DNA of 42,640 nt, taken from contig JACDOJ010000012.1 in NCBI GenBank assembly GCA_017656135.1, forward strand, positions 1-42,640. Reading direction: 5' to 3'. This DNA is from Bacillota bacterium. GTDB lineage: Bacteria > Bacillota > UBA5301. The first letter of the stretch is position 1, and each line of letters begins with the position of its first letter. Under the pieces are notes generated by a model. That model did not search any database. It was not told where the DNA came from and saw only the letters and a list, made by a program, of their open reading frames with translations. Below are positions 14,768 through 22,716 of this stretch, one piece after another. The translations under genes and the position numbers were made by a program.

Positions 14768-16004
14768 TGTGACTTTCCCCGGGAAAGATGTTTTTCCGCC
14801 TTTTTTTTGCCGGCCAGAACAGACTGGAGAGGAAATAGAGATACCCTGCTGTCAAAAGGCAGCCGGCCAAGGCCAGGGCCCAATGCCAAAACCGGCCCCA
14901 ACCGGCGATTAACTCCCCTAATTCACTGTTGAGGGAAACCAAGGCAACCTGCCAGAAACTCAGAAAATAAAGGCTCAGTCCAAAGCGAAGGAGGCCCTGG
15001 GTGCCCAGGGCGCGAGCCTGGAAAGGTATACCAAGCTGCCTCCCGTGCCGAGCAGGAAAGAGCACCAGGCCGGCCAGGAAAAAAGGCCAGATGAGGCTCT
15101 TGAAGTGAAACTCCCTGACCTGGATGGTGAAGGAGGGAATATCGGCCAAGAATGCCACTGTCAACCCGCTCAAGATGAGCACCCAAGACCAGCCAGTCCA
15201 GTGAACAGTACCATCCAGGTAAACTCGGTCTTTGCTCACGACCTCCCGGAGAATGAGCCAGGAAAGAGGAATCAGCTCCACCAGACGCAAAATCCCCGGC
15301 AATTCAGATAGATGCCAACCGGTAAATATCCACACAATGTGCAAGATAAGCCCAGCCAGGCTGCAGAGCAGAATCATCCACCCCGTGGTAATCAGAAGCC
15401 TTTCAGCCTGATGAGGCCTGATGATCCCCCTATCCAAAAGTAGCCAGGTCCAGGTGGTAACCCAGAGCAAAACCACGGCCCCTCCCAACCAAGGGTGGGT
15501 CAGCTGAAACCAGTAAGGTGCCGGCGCCGTCAGGCAGAGCAAGGCGTAGACTCCCAAGAGGCCCAAAGCCAACAGCCCGGCATGCAGGGCAAATCCCCAG
15601 GCCCTCCCGGAAGCGGTGAAGCGGGAGCGCCAGTAGATGTTGGCAGAGAGGGCGATGAGGTCCGCTCCCAGGATCAGCAAGGCGCCTTGGGCAGAAACCA
15701 TGGCCACCACCAGGGCTGTAGCCAGTAGGGCAAACCAGACCCTATCCCACGAGCTAACCGGAAAGAATCCTTGAGGAAGATACCAGGTGTAGTAGAAGTA
15801 GAGAAGGGCAAGATAACCGGCTATGACAGCAAAGATGTAGAAAAGAAAATAGACCGGCAAGCTTTGGGTCGCTGCCGGCATGAATAACCTGTCCCCGTTC
15901 AGGCTGAAGGCGAGTTGGGCTCCGTCTAAGACCAAGGTTCCCAAAAAGGAGACCACCGCGAGCCAGAAATACCACGTCGCTGGCATCTGAAGAGGAGAGC
16001 GCAT
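14757..16004 (-). CDS. Polytopic membrane protein of unknown function
   Basis: The 415-residue protein is almost entirely hydrophobic, with about 11-12 membrane segments and many Trp and Tyr residues. The last stretch is a short basic cytoplasmic tail (KKRRK). I do not recognise the family. No haem-ligand pattern typical of NnrS or oxidase subunit I could be assigned with confidence, although several His residues sit in or next to segments. The ATG at 16004 has TAGGAGGT upstream. It lies alone between convergent and tandem neighbours, so context gives no clue. Confidence 0.75.
   Translation of the reverse strand: MRSPLQMPATWYFWLAVVSFLGTLVLDGAQLAFSLNGDRLFMPAATQSLPVYFLFYIFAVIAGYLALLYFYYTWYLPQGFFPVSSWDRVWFALLATALVVAMVSAQGALLILGADLIALSANIYWRSRFTASGRAWGFALHAGLLALGLLGVYALLCLTAPAPYWFQLTHPWLGGAVVLLWVTTWTWLLLDRGIIRPHQAERLLITTGWMILLCSLAGLILHIVWIFTGWHLSELPGILRLVELIPLSWLILREVVSKDRVYLDGTVHWTGWSWVLILSGLTVAFLADIPSFTIQVREFHFKSLIWPFFLAGLVLFPARHGRQLGIPFQARALGTQGLLRFGLSLYFLSFWQVALVSLNSELGELIAGWGRFWHWALALAGCLLTAGYLYFLSSLFWPAKKRRKNIFPGESHISE
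14773..14795 (+). terminator. Weak terminator-like hairpin after the amidase
   Basis: CTTTCC and GGAAAG pair around a 3-base loop, and the hairpin is followed by ATGTTTTT. It lies within the 3' end of the convergent membrane-protein gene. The short loop and interrupted T-run make it only a candidate. Confidence 0.4.
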
Positions 16005-16104
16005 GTCGAAACCTCCTACTTCAGATGTACTCAGCTAAAAGGGGGATAATGTTAGTGAGCCGTGGCATTTTTGCCGAATTGTTTGGCCCGGTGCTCTGCA
16101 AGTA

Positions 16105-17409
16105 TTAGGAATTGATCCTATAATTCCTGCTTTTTACATGTTGATAGTAGAGAGTGACCAGGCCGGCGAAGACGAAGAAGAGCCCTAATCCCTGAATGAC
16201 GGCGGGCTCGCTCCAAACCAAAAAGAGCCCCAGACCGACAAAGCACAGGCTCAGACCGACCATCACTTTGCGCCAAAGGCCTTCGATAGAGCCTTCCAGT
16301 CTTTGCCACCAACCAACCTGCTCTTCTTTCCCGGCATCTCCTGCTCCGGCGGTGATTTGCTTACGCAAGACCACATAGACCGAGGACTCTTTGGCCGGGT
16401 AAAGGACCGGTTGGTTCACCCCTGTAAAGAACAGGGCGCTGTTCTTCTGGGGAGAAAAGTCGGCCTCAAGCCCCTTGGAGTGGCAGTAAGTCTCCGCCAA
16501 GAACTCGCCCCGCTTAATTATGGCCGGGATGTACTGGGTGTCCAGAATCCCGATATCGTAGATCAGCGGATTGAGGATGACAATGGGTTTCTCCCGGACA
16601 ACATTATCCTGAAGATCTGCAGCCAGCTGGTCCATGCTCATGATATCCACACTCTGCCCCAGGATATCGATGACCCCGTTATCCACCAGGTTCTCCTGGC
16701 GCAGCCCGGCGTAGCCCAAGTCTACGGCGATCACTCGGTCGGCTCCGGCCAGTTTGACCGCCACACCTAGAGGCAGGTTATCCCTGAGACCGCCGTCCAC
16801 ATAGTAGTGGCCTTTGTAGCGATAGGGTTCAAAGACGCCGGGAATTCCGATGGAGCAGCGGACCGCGTCAGCCACTGAGATATCGGAAATCAGGCGGAAT
16901 CCGGAGAAACCCGGTCCGTAGCCGGCGATCAGCTGACCTTTTCCCGGTGCAAAAACCACCTCAGTACCGTCATTGATGTCCACCGCCGTCAAATAGAGGT
17001 CCAGAACTTGCTCAGCCTGCTTAGGGGATAGGGTCCTGTAGTCCTGAAAGTGCTTTAGATAGCGCAGGTTCTTGTGGATGTAGCGGCGGAGCTTGGCCCC
17101 TTTCACCAGCCCTTTGACCTCAGTCAAGTCCAACTTGATCAAGGCCTTCCACAACCGGCCCAGGGCGATATCGATGAACCGCCCTTCCTTCCCTATAATT
17201 GCTAAATAACGCTCTTCAATCTCAGCCGGAGTTAAGCCGGAGGCGTACAATGCAGCTACCACAGCCCCACCTGAGGTTCCCACAACACAGTCAGGTTTAA
17301 TCCCGTACCGAGCCAAAACCTTAAGCACCCCAATTTGGGCGGCGGAACGAAGGCCTCCTCCGGAAAGTACCAATGCCAGTTTCTCTCTTTTACTCTCAGT
17401 GGAACGCAC
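16105..17409 (-). CDS. Patatin-like phospholipase with C-terminal membrane anchor
   Basis: The 434-residue protein carries a complete patatin domain (about residues 10-300). The oxyanion loop is SGGGLRS (16-22), the nucleophile Ser46 lies in GTSGG, and the catalytic Asp205 lies in DGGLRD. These serine hydrolases release fatty acids from lipids. The C-terminus, after about residue 375, has two adjacent membrane segments and a basic end, so the enzyme is probably held at the cytoplasmic membrane face. The GTG at 17409 is preceded by GGAAGGTGA. It diverges from the flavoprotein gene at 17496 across an 86-base region with a clean inverted repeat. Confidence 0.9.
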   Translation of the reverse strand: MRSTESKREKLALVLSGGGLRSAAQIGVLKVLARYGIKPDCVVGTSGGAVVAALYASGLTPAEIEERYLAIIGKEGRFIDIALGRLWKALIKLDLTEVKGLVKGAKLRRYIHKNLRYLKHFQDYRTLSPKQAEQVLDLYLTAVDINDGTEVVFAPGKGQLIAGYGPGFSGFRLISDISVADAVRCSIGIPGVFEPYRYKGHYYVDGGLRDNLPLGVAVKLAGADRVIAVDLGYAGLRQENLVDNGVIDILGQSVDIMSMDQLAADLQDNVVREKPIVILNPLIYDIGILDTQYIPAIIKRGEFLAETYCHSKGLEADFSPQKNSALFFTGVNQPVLYPAKESSVYVVLRKQITAGAGDAGKEEQVGWWQRLEGSIEGLWRKVMVGLSLCFVGLGLFLVWSEPAVIQGLGLFFVFAGLVTLYYQHVKSRNYRINS

Positions 17410-17450
17410 CTATCCAATCACCTTCCCCAGCTTCCCTGTTATATAATGCT

Positions 17451-17468
17451 AAGCATTTGGCAATGCTT
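17451..17468. promoter_or_regulatory. Inverted repeat between divergent patatin and flavoprotein genes
   Basis: AAGCATT-TGGC-AATGCTT is a perfect 7-bp inverted repeat with a 4-base centre. It sits four bases after a TATAAT (17442-17447) and 15 bases before the flavoprotein ribosome binding site. It could be an operator for one or both genes or a 5' mRNA hairpin. No -35 of good quality was found for the TATAAT. Confidence 0.55.
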
Positions 17469-17495
17469 TGAATGGTCTTTGAAAGGAGGAGTATG

Positions 17496-18380
17496 ATGCC
17501 AGATGACCTTTACTCTCCTGATGTCCTCTACGATGTTGCCGTAGTCGGCTGCGGACCGGCAGGGCTCTCTGCCGCCATCACTGCCAAAATCCGCAATAAA
17601 CAGGTGGCCGTCTTCGGAGTGGAGTTTTGCACCCCCAAGCTGCACAGTGCCGAAAAAGTAGACAACTACCTCGGTTTTAAAGATATTTCCGGAGCCAAGC
17701 TTCGAGACCGGTTTTTTGAGCATTTTCACAGCATGGGCCTTAAAGAACGCCCTGGAAGGGTAGACAGCATTCTTCCTATAGGAGACCGCTTCAACTTGGT
17801 AGTCAAAACCGATGTCTTTCAGGCCCGAACGGTGATCCTGGCCACCGGAGTGGCTACCACCAAATACCTGCCAGGAGAAAAAGACCTTATCGGCAAGGGC
17901 GTGAGTTACTGTGCCACCTGTGATGCCAATTTGTACAAAAACAAAGATGTGGCTGTCTTGGGTTACTGCGGCGAGGCGGTAGAGGAAGCCAATTTCCTAG
18001 CCGAGATCTGCAACAAGGTCTATTTTGTCAAGCAGTTCAAAGGCGTGGTCCACCTTGACCCTAAAGTTGAGGTGATCACCGAAAAACCCCTGGGTATCGT
18101 CGGCCAGGAGCGGGTTAGCAAGCTATCCCTCCAGGAACGCAACCTGGACGTGGACGGGGTTTTCATCGTCCGGGAGGTCACCCCAGCAGCCCAGCTAGTT
18201 CCCGGCCTGGAGATGACGAAAGGAGCCATTCACGTGAAGCGGAACCTCTCAACCAACATCCCAGGTGTCTTCGCGGCCGGAGATTGCACCGGAGCTCCCT
18301 TACAGCTGGCCAAAGCAGTAGGCGAAGGCAATGTGGCTGCCATCAGCGCTGCCAAGTACCTGGATAACCTGAAAAGGTAG
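17496..18380 (+). CDS. Thioredoxin-reductase-like flavoprotein lacking NADPH motifs
   Basis: The 294-residue protein has the low-molecular-weight thioredoxin reductase fold: an FAD site GCGPAG (18-23), the ATG motif near 116-118, the redox pair Cys139/Cys142 in CATCD, and the C-terminal FAD motif GVFAAGDCTG. In NADPH-dependent enzymes the second dinucleotide fold has GxGxxA followed by HRRxxxR. Here these are GYCGEA (156-161) and a VKQFKG stretch with no HRR. This resembles the ferredoxin-dependent (FFTR) and related clostridial reductases. The electron donor is therefore probably not NADPH (inference). ATG 17496 is 5 bases after AAGGAGGA; an upstream in-frame ATG at 17472 precedes that site and is less likely. 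Confidence 0.82.
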   Translation: MPDDLYSPDVLYDVAVVGCGPAGLSAAITAKIRNKQVAVFGVEFCTPKLHSAEKVDNYLGFKDISGAKLRDRFFEHFHSMGLKERPGRVDSILPIGDRFNLVVKTDVFQARTVILATGVATTKYLPGEKDLIGKGVSYCATCDANLYKNKDVAVLGYCGEAVEEANFLAEICNKVYFVKQFKGVVHLDPKVEVITEKPLGIVGQERVSKLSLQERNLDVDGVFIVREVTPAAQLVPGLEMTKGAIHVKRNLSTNIPGVFAAGDCTGAPLQLAKAVGEGNVAAISAAKYLDNLKR

Positions 18381-18433
18381 TACACCTCACCCTCATTATC
18401 TACCAACATCTGGAAGTTGTAAAGGGATGAAGA

Positions 18434-18463
18434 AAGCGAGGACATTGCCGGCCCTCGCTTTTG
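18434..18463 (+). terminator. Terminator between flavoprotein and spoIIP genes
   Basis: AAGCGAGG (18434-18441) pairs with CCTCGCTT (18453-18460), with an 11-base loop, followed by TT on the plus strand and by CTTTCTT on the minus strand. It lies between two convergent genes, so it may serve both. Confidence 0.7.
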
Positions 18464-18465
18464 GC

Positions 18466-19725
18466 CTACTCTTTATCTTTGTCTTGGTCTTCTTCCTCAG
18501 GCGGAATTTTAATTTCCCGCTTATGTTTCTCTGTCTTCCCCACCTGGCCAAAGAAACCGGCCATCTCCTTGGACCGGAATTTGGAGAGCATATACTTGAT
18601 GCCACCGAGTCCTTTGGAGTTGACCAAGGCATAACCGACGAAACCGACGACAGCTATCCCTAAGAGCCAAAGGGCGGAAGTCCAACCACCGGATTGGTCG
18701 CCGGCCGCACGTCGTTCCAGGCTGACCCCTCTAGCGGGAGGCTGCTGTGGGGCTCGGCCCCTCTGAGCTTCTTCTCTGGCCTGAGGTGCGGTCACTCCCA
18801 CCATGGAAGCCAGGACTTTGCCCATCATTTCGGCGGCTGCTTGAGCCCGTTCCAACCTGTTAGTATGGGTTCCAAACTCAAGGAGTATAGCTCTGGGAGC
18901 CAGGTCCTGGTTGTAGTTGCCTTTGGCCCAGAAGATCTCCTTGACCAAGCCTGGAAACATCTCATTGGCTTTAGCTTTAATCCTCTTGGCAAAGTCGAAG
19001 TTGACGGAACGGTTGGCGTTTTGTTTGCCGACTACGATCCTAACCTGAGCGATAGGTTTCCCTTTGACCTCCCTGCGGTAGTAGTTAGGGTCAGGGATAC
19101 CGTCACGGTGAACATCCACCAGGATCGCAGGACGCTCTTTGAGGAGTTTTAAGGCCGTAGACCGGCTCCGGTTGTAGGAGTTAGCGTCCCGGGGATGGTG
19201 AAGGGTCTCGGAAACCTTGGCCTTGACCCCGTTTTGCTCTAGAGATTTGGCCAAAGCATCACCGACTTGGTAGATATCACCCTTCTTTTCCTGGTGGGTT
19301 CCGGAATTAGGTACATAAGACTCTTCACTGTGGGTGAAGTAAATGCCGATCTTCGGTTCTTGGTTCCCGTTATCGTTGGCTTGAGTCGGAATGCTCTCTG
19401 CGGTCCTGCTGCCGGTAATGGCTCCGGTTTTCTGGACTAAAACCCAGCCCGGCTGCTCCAGGTCCACCTTACCATCGTACTTGGCAGTGGCCTCAAATTT
19501 ATCGACTGAGATAATCCTGTATCCGGAATCATCCTCAGTAATCAAGTAGTCACCGACTGAAACCAGAGAAGCCAACTTGGAGACAATCTTGCCGGTTTCA
19601 TCTTTGATAGTGTAGTAGTCCTTCCCACCGTGCTGGTCAAAAGGGGTCAGATCCAAAGCAGCCACAGGTTGCGTCACCAGGACAACGATAAGGGCCGCTA
19701 TTTGTAACGCCAGTCTTCTCTGCAT
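18466..19725 (-). CDS. spoIIP: Stage II sporulation protein P (SpoIIP) family
   Basis: The 419-residue protein has a signal peptide (about residues 1-24), a beta-rich region (about 25-105) and the SpoIIP amidase/endopeptidase domain (about 125-315). Family residues are visible in FTHSEESY, VDVHRDG and LLEFGTHTN, where His and Glu are the expected zinc and catalytic ligands. SpoIIP degrades septal peptidoglycan during engulfment together with SpoIID. Unusually, a C-terminal membrane segment (about 345-365) and a charged cytoplasmic-type tail follow. ATG 19725 is preferred to the GTG six bases upstream, because AAGGAGGGA is too close to the GTG. It follows the DUF1614 gene by 24 bases, in one operon. 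Confidence 0.87.
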   Translation of the reverse strand: MQRRLALQIAALIVVLVTQPVAALDLTPFDQHGGKDYYTIKDETGKIVSKLASLVSVGDYLITEDDSGYRIISVDKFEATAKYDGKVDLEQPGWVLVQKTGAITGSRTAESIPTQANDNGNQEPKIGIYFTHSEESYVPNSGTHQEKKGDIYQVGDALAKSLEQNGVKAKVSETLHHPRDANSYNRSRSTALKLLKERPAILVDVHRDGIPDPNYYRREVKGKPIAQVRIVVGKQNANRSVNFDFAKRIKAKANEMFPGLVKEIFWAKGNYNQDLAPRAILLEFGTHTNRLERAQAAAEMMGKVLASMVGVTAPQAREEAQRGRAPQQPPARGVSLERRAAGDQSGGWTSALWLLGIAVVGFVGYALVNSKGLGGIKYMLSKFRSKEMAGFFGQVGKTEKHKREIKIPPEEEDQDKDKE

Positions 19726-19749
19726 TTCCACTCCCTCCTTCTGCGGCTA

Positions 19750-20460
19750 CTAGTCTTTTTTCTTTTGGTCAGCATCAATTTCATTGATGTCGTCTTCAAT
19801 GACATTAGAAACCTTGAGGCCGGGTGGAGCTTTCCGATCTTTGGCCGGTCCCCCGCCCAGGCGTTCCCGGGTTTCCCCAATAACTTCAGCCAAAGTCACC
19901 GCCAGCACACCGGAGATAACCACTGCATCAAAGCCACCGGCTCCGCCGATGCTTACTGTGCCTCGGATGCCCTGGGAGAGAGCCGAAAAGTAGTAAGCGG
20001 CCTCGGTGAAGAGGACTCCCAAGGTACCGGCGATAAAGGCCGAACGCCTGGAACGGCCAGCTAAGTAACCGACCAGGCCTCCAACCATCCCAATCACATA
20101 AAGCGGATCAATGATATCGGCCCGGCCGTGACCGAACCCCCGCAGCAAATAACGGACCCCCAAAAGGGCAACACCGGTGACCAAGGTAGCCACCAGGGCT
20201 CTAGTCCATTCTTTGGTGGTACCAGCTTTGAAGAGCAAGTAAATGGCAAGAGCAATCGGCAGCAAGCCTCCGCCCACATTCAAGGAGACTTGAACCGGCC
20301 GGCTGCTGATGGGGATATCAATGAAGCTGCCGGCGGCGATCAGCACAATGAACAAGAGCGCTTGAGAATCAGTTAAGTGCAAGCGATCAAATACACGGTC
20401 AGCCAAACCGGCAAAGATTAACACAGTCAGGCTGACTAGGACTATCAGACCAATCGACAC
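19750..20460 (-). CDS. DUF1614 membrane protein
   Basis: The 236-residue protein has about seven membrane segments and an acidic, Lys-rich tail after residue 205. Features of the DUF1614 family include the SFIDIPI region, the NVGGGLLP stretch and the late IGGAGGFDAVVISGV segment. The biochemical role is unknown. GTG 20460 is preferred, with GGAGGTG 6 bases upstream; the upstream GTG at 20469 is inside that site. Placement directly before spoIIP suggests a sporulation-linked or envelope role (inference). Confidence 0.8.
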   Translation of the reverse strand: MSIGLIVLVSLTVLIFAGLADRVFDRLHLTDSQALLFIVLIAAGSFIDIPISSRPVQVSLNVGGGLLPIALAIYLLFKAGTTKEWTRALVATLVTGVALLGVRYLLRGFGHGRADIIDPLYVIGMVGGLVGYLAGRSRRSAFIAGTLGVLFTEAAYYFSALSQGIRGTVSIGGAGGFDAVVISGVLAVTLAEVIGETRERLGGGPAKDRKAPPGLKVSNVIEDDINEIDADQKKKD

Positions 20461-20565
20461 CCTAAACACCTCCTCTTCTTCGAGGTTATGGTGTCCAGGG
20501 CCAATTTCGGATATGTAAGACAGTTTTTCCCTGCCGCTTGGCTAGCTAATCACAGGAGAAAGGGA

Positions 20566-20631
20566 ATGAAACGAGTTGATAAAATTGAAAACATGTGGCA
20601 TACTGAAATCCATGAGCGGCAAATATTGTAA
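20566..20631 (+). CDS. Possible 21-residue leader ORF before a DUF3006-like gene
   Basis: An ATG at 20566 with a strong purine-rich site (AGGAGAAAGGGA) just upstream opens a 21-codon frame that ends with TAA at 20629-20631. That stop is 4 bases before ATG 20636 of the downstream gene, which has no ribosome binding site of its own. The layout fits translational coupling through a leader peptide; a frameshift relative to the next gene is the alternative. Confidence 0.35.
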   Translation: MKRVDKIENMWHTEIHERQIL

Positions 20632-20908
20632 ATCTATGCTAATCAGTTGGATCCTTGTACTGGTTTTGTCTGGAGCTGTAATGGCTAAAGCGGAGTATTC
20701 ATTCACCGCGGTCTTGGATTGGTCCGGACCAAAGTGGGCTGTTCTCCTTGGCGATGACGGCAGCTGGTGGCCGCTTCCCCGGGAAACACTAGGAAAGATC
20801 GGGGAAGGAGCGGTCTTGCGGGTAACTTTGATTCTGGAGGAAGATCACTCGGAGCTGGTCCGGCGAAAGGAAGTGGTTTCCAGGCTATTTTCGGCCCTTC
20901 TCCAGTAA
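20612..20908 (+). CDS. Exported DUF3006-like protein
   Basis: The gene encodes a short N-terminal hydrophobic segment ending ALA-type (SGAVMAKA) and a C-terminal domain of about 65 residues with the pattern of DUF3006: a strand, WPLPRETL, a GEGAVLRVTL strand and a closing basic helix. The domain aligns with the neighbouring gene at 20885 (WPADCLP, GDILTIEI). Candidate starts are TTG 20576, ATG 20612 and ATG 20636; none has a good ribosome binding site, and I list 20612. The last 24 bases overlap the convergent cytoplasmic DUF3006 gene. Function unknown; the signal suggests that this copy acts outside the membrane. Confidence 0.6.
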   Translation: MSGKYCKSMLISWILVLVLSGAVMAKAEYSFTAVLDWSGPKWAVLLGDDGSWWPLPRETLGKIGEGAVLRVTLILEEDHSELVRRKEVVSRLFSALLQ

Positions 20909-21112
20909 CTTGTTAAGCAAGCCTTTCACTCGCTCCTGGGCTTCACGAGTCTGAGCTTCATCTTTGGCTATTTCGATAGTGAGGATGTCGCCCTCCTCGG
21001 AGCCGGAGGGAAGGCAGTCAGCCGGCCAGAGGATCTCCTGAGTCTCCTGGGGGCGGATCAGCAGCCTAGCCTGTCCACTCTCAATCTGCTCTAAGGTAAC
21101 TTGGAACTTCAT
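20885..21112 (-). CDS. DUF3006 protein
   Basis: The 75-residue soluble protein fits DUF3006, a small domain commonly encoded next to ComEC-type metallo-hydrolases. Features are a VTLEQIE start, a WPADCLP turn, a GDILTIEI strand and a C-terminal helix of about 25 residues. The ATG at 21112 follows AGGAGCGAG and comes 12 bases after the stop of the metallo-beta-lactamase gene, so both are in one operon. The molecular role is not established. Confidence 0.82.
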   Translation of the reverse strand: MKFQVTLEQIESGQARLLIRPQETQEILWPADCLPSGSEEGDILTIEIAKDEAQTREAQERVKGLLNKLLEKGRK

Positions 21113-21124
21113 CTCGCTCCTCCT

Positions 21125-22231
21125 TTACAGGGTAATAAGGTCTCTGATTTTGGCTAAAGTCTTCTCCCCGATCCCTTTAACCTGCAGCAAGTCTTCAGGG
21201 GAGGTAAAAATACCGACTTTCAATCTGTATTCAATGATCCTTCTGGCCAAAGTCTCGCCGATACCGGGAAGCTTCTTCAGCTCCTCTACGGAGGCGGTGT
21301 TGATGTTGATCAGGTGGCTCTCAAGATCCCCGGTAGCCCCGATCTCCAGAAGGACCTGCTGGGAATTAATGATGGAATACTTACTGCCGTCGGTACGAAT
21401 GACAATGGTTCCCTGACGGTCAGTGCGTAAAATGGTGGCCCCGACTTCCCGCAACCTCTCTAGAGGCTCTTTGTGGGGATGGCCGTAGGGATTACCGGCG
21501 CCGCACATGATGACAGCTACTTGCGGACCCACTGCTTCCAGGAACTCCCGACTTGAGCTGGAGTGGCTCCCATGGTGGCCGACTTTGAGGACCTCTGCCG
21601 GTTCCAGATGACCCCCGGAGATCATCTCCAGTTCAGCCTCCTGGCCGGCATCCCCGGTGAAGAGAAAACCGACCTTACCATAACGTAAGAAGAGAACGAT
21701 GCTGGCCTCGTTGAGACTACCGTAGTCCATGATCTTTCGGGGACCGGTGGGCCAGAGGACAGTGAGGTCAACTTGGGGGGCCAAGTCAATTTTGTCTCCT
21801 GCTCGGGCCAGTTGAAAAGGTATGTTCTTGGCATCTAATTTTTTAAGGTAGTTTTCAAAAATTTTGGAGGTATGAATCTGCCCGGAATCATACACCTGTT
21901 TCACTTCAAAGGAGTCCAAAACCGCCAAGAGCCCGCCGATATGGTCAGCATGAGGATGAGTTCCAATTAAGACGTCAATCTGTTGAACCCCTTGGGCTTT
22001 AAGGTACTTAACAACATCCGGCCCGGCCCGGTGGTCACCGGCATCTATTAACATGGTCCGGCCTCCGGGAGTGAGAACCAAAATGCTGTCCCCTTGACCG
22101 ACGTCAATGAAGTGGACCTCCAGTTGGCCTGGCTCCGCCCCCCAGGCAACGCACTGACCGAAGAGGAGGAGAGTGAGAACCACCAGACTGAAGAGCAGAA
22201 CCCTATGCTTCAAAAGAAAATGTGTCGACAT
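21125..22231 (-). CDS. ComEC/Rec2-type metallo-beta-lactamase protein with HhH tail
   Basis: The 368-residue protein has a signal peptide (about residues 10-32), a metallo-beta-lactamase domain (about 36-290) and two helix-hairpin-helix units at the C-terminus (about 307-368; KLPGIGETLA and QVKGIGEKTLA). Metal ligands are visible in HPHADH (92-97), in FTGDAG and in GHHGSH. The domain matches the extracellular ComEC nuclease-like domain, and the tail matches the DNA-binding part of ComEA. A secreted DNA-processing enzyme is the natural reading (inference). Its start overlaps the phosphodiesterase gene by 22 bases, indicating translational coupling. Confidence 0.88.
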   Translation of the reverse strand: MSTHFLLKHRVLLFSLVVLTLLLFGQCVAWGAEPGQLEVHFIDVGQGDSILVLTPGGRTMLIDAGDHRAGPDVVKYLKAQGVQQIDVLIGTHPHADHIGGLLAVLDSFEVKQVYDSGQIHTSKIFENYLKKLDAKNIPFQLARAGDKIDLAPQVDLTVLWPTGPRKIMDYGSLNEASIVLFLRYGKVGFLFTGDAGQEAELEMISGGHLEPAEVLKVGHHGSHSSSSREFLEAVGPQVAVIMCGAGNPYGHPHKEPLERLREVGATILRTDRQGTIVIRTDGSKYSIINSQQVLLEIGATGDLESHLININTASVEELKKLPGIGETLARRIIEYRLKVGIFTSPEDLLQVKGIGEKTLAKIRDLITL

Positions 22232-22692
22232 TCAATTCCCCGCCCTAATTCGATTATGCCAACAGAGCACTTCGGTTCCCAGCGGCGATCGGTAGCAGAT
22301 CCAGGGTTAAAGAGGTGAATACCGTTGACGGTTTCATTATATGGGGAATGACTGTGTCCAAAAACAACTAAATCCACATCCTCAAAGAGGGACAACGCCC
22401 GCTCTGGGACGGTATTGCCTGTCCCCAGATGTCCATGGGTGAGGCCGATCCGGTAGCCCGCCAACTCCAACTTCAATTGAAAAGAGAGGTCATGGGCCAA
22501 GTAGAGCGGGTCGCAGTTCCCGACCACCGCTTTAACCGGAGCAAGGGCCCCCAGTTCCACTAAGACTTCTTCGGAAACCAGATCTCCGGCATGGAGAATC
22601 AGGTCCACATCAGCGAAGGCCTCAAAGACTTTTGGTGGCAAATTCTTGGCCCTCCGGGGGATATGTGTATCCGAAATAGCCCCTATTATCAT
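22210..22692 (-). CDS. YfcE/MJ0936-type metallophosphoesterase
   Basis: The 160-residue protein has all calcineurin-like motifs of the small phosphodiesterase family: GAISDTH (metal 1), HAGDLV, GNCD, THGH and FGHSHSP. Members of this family hydrolyse phosphodiesters with Mn or Ni. ATG 22692 gives the usual start (MIIGAISDTH) and has GGTGA 5 bases upstream; an in-frame ATG at 22710 lies in AT-rich sequence without a site. It is the first gene of a three-gene operon with the ComEC-type hydrolase and DUF3006. Confidence 0.88.
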   Translation of the reverse strand: MIIGAISDTHIPRRAKNLPPKVFEAFADVDLILHAGDLVSEEVLVELGALAPVKAVVGNCDPLYLAHDLSFQLKLELAGYRIGLTHGHLGTGNTVPERALSLFEDVDLVVFGHSHSPYNETVNGIHLFNPGSATDRRWEPKCSVGIIELGRGIECRHIFF

Positions 22693-22716
22693 TCTTATCA
22701 CCATCATCAAAATTAT

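Noticed and set aside
18694-19152. 152-codon plus-strand frame opposite spoIIP
   Set aside because: The minus-strand frame encodes a recognisable SpoIIP; this one shows no motif.
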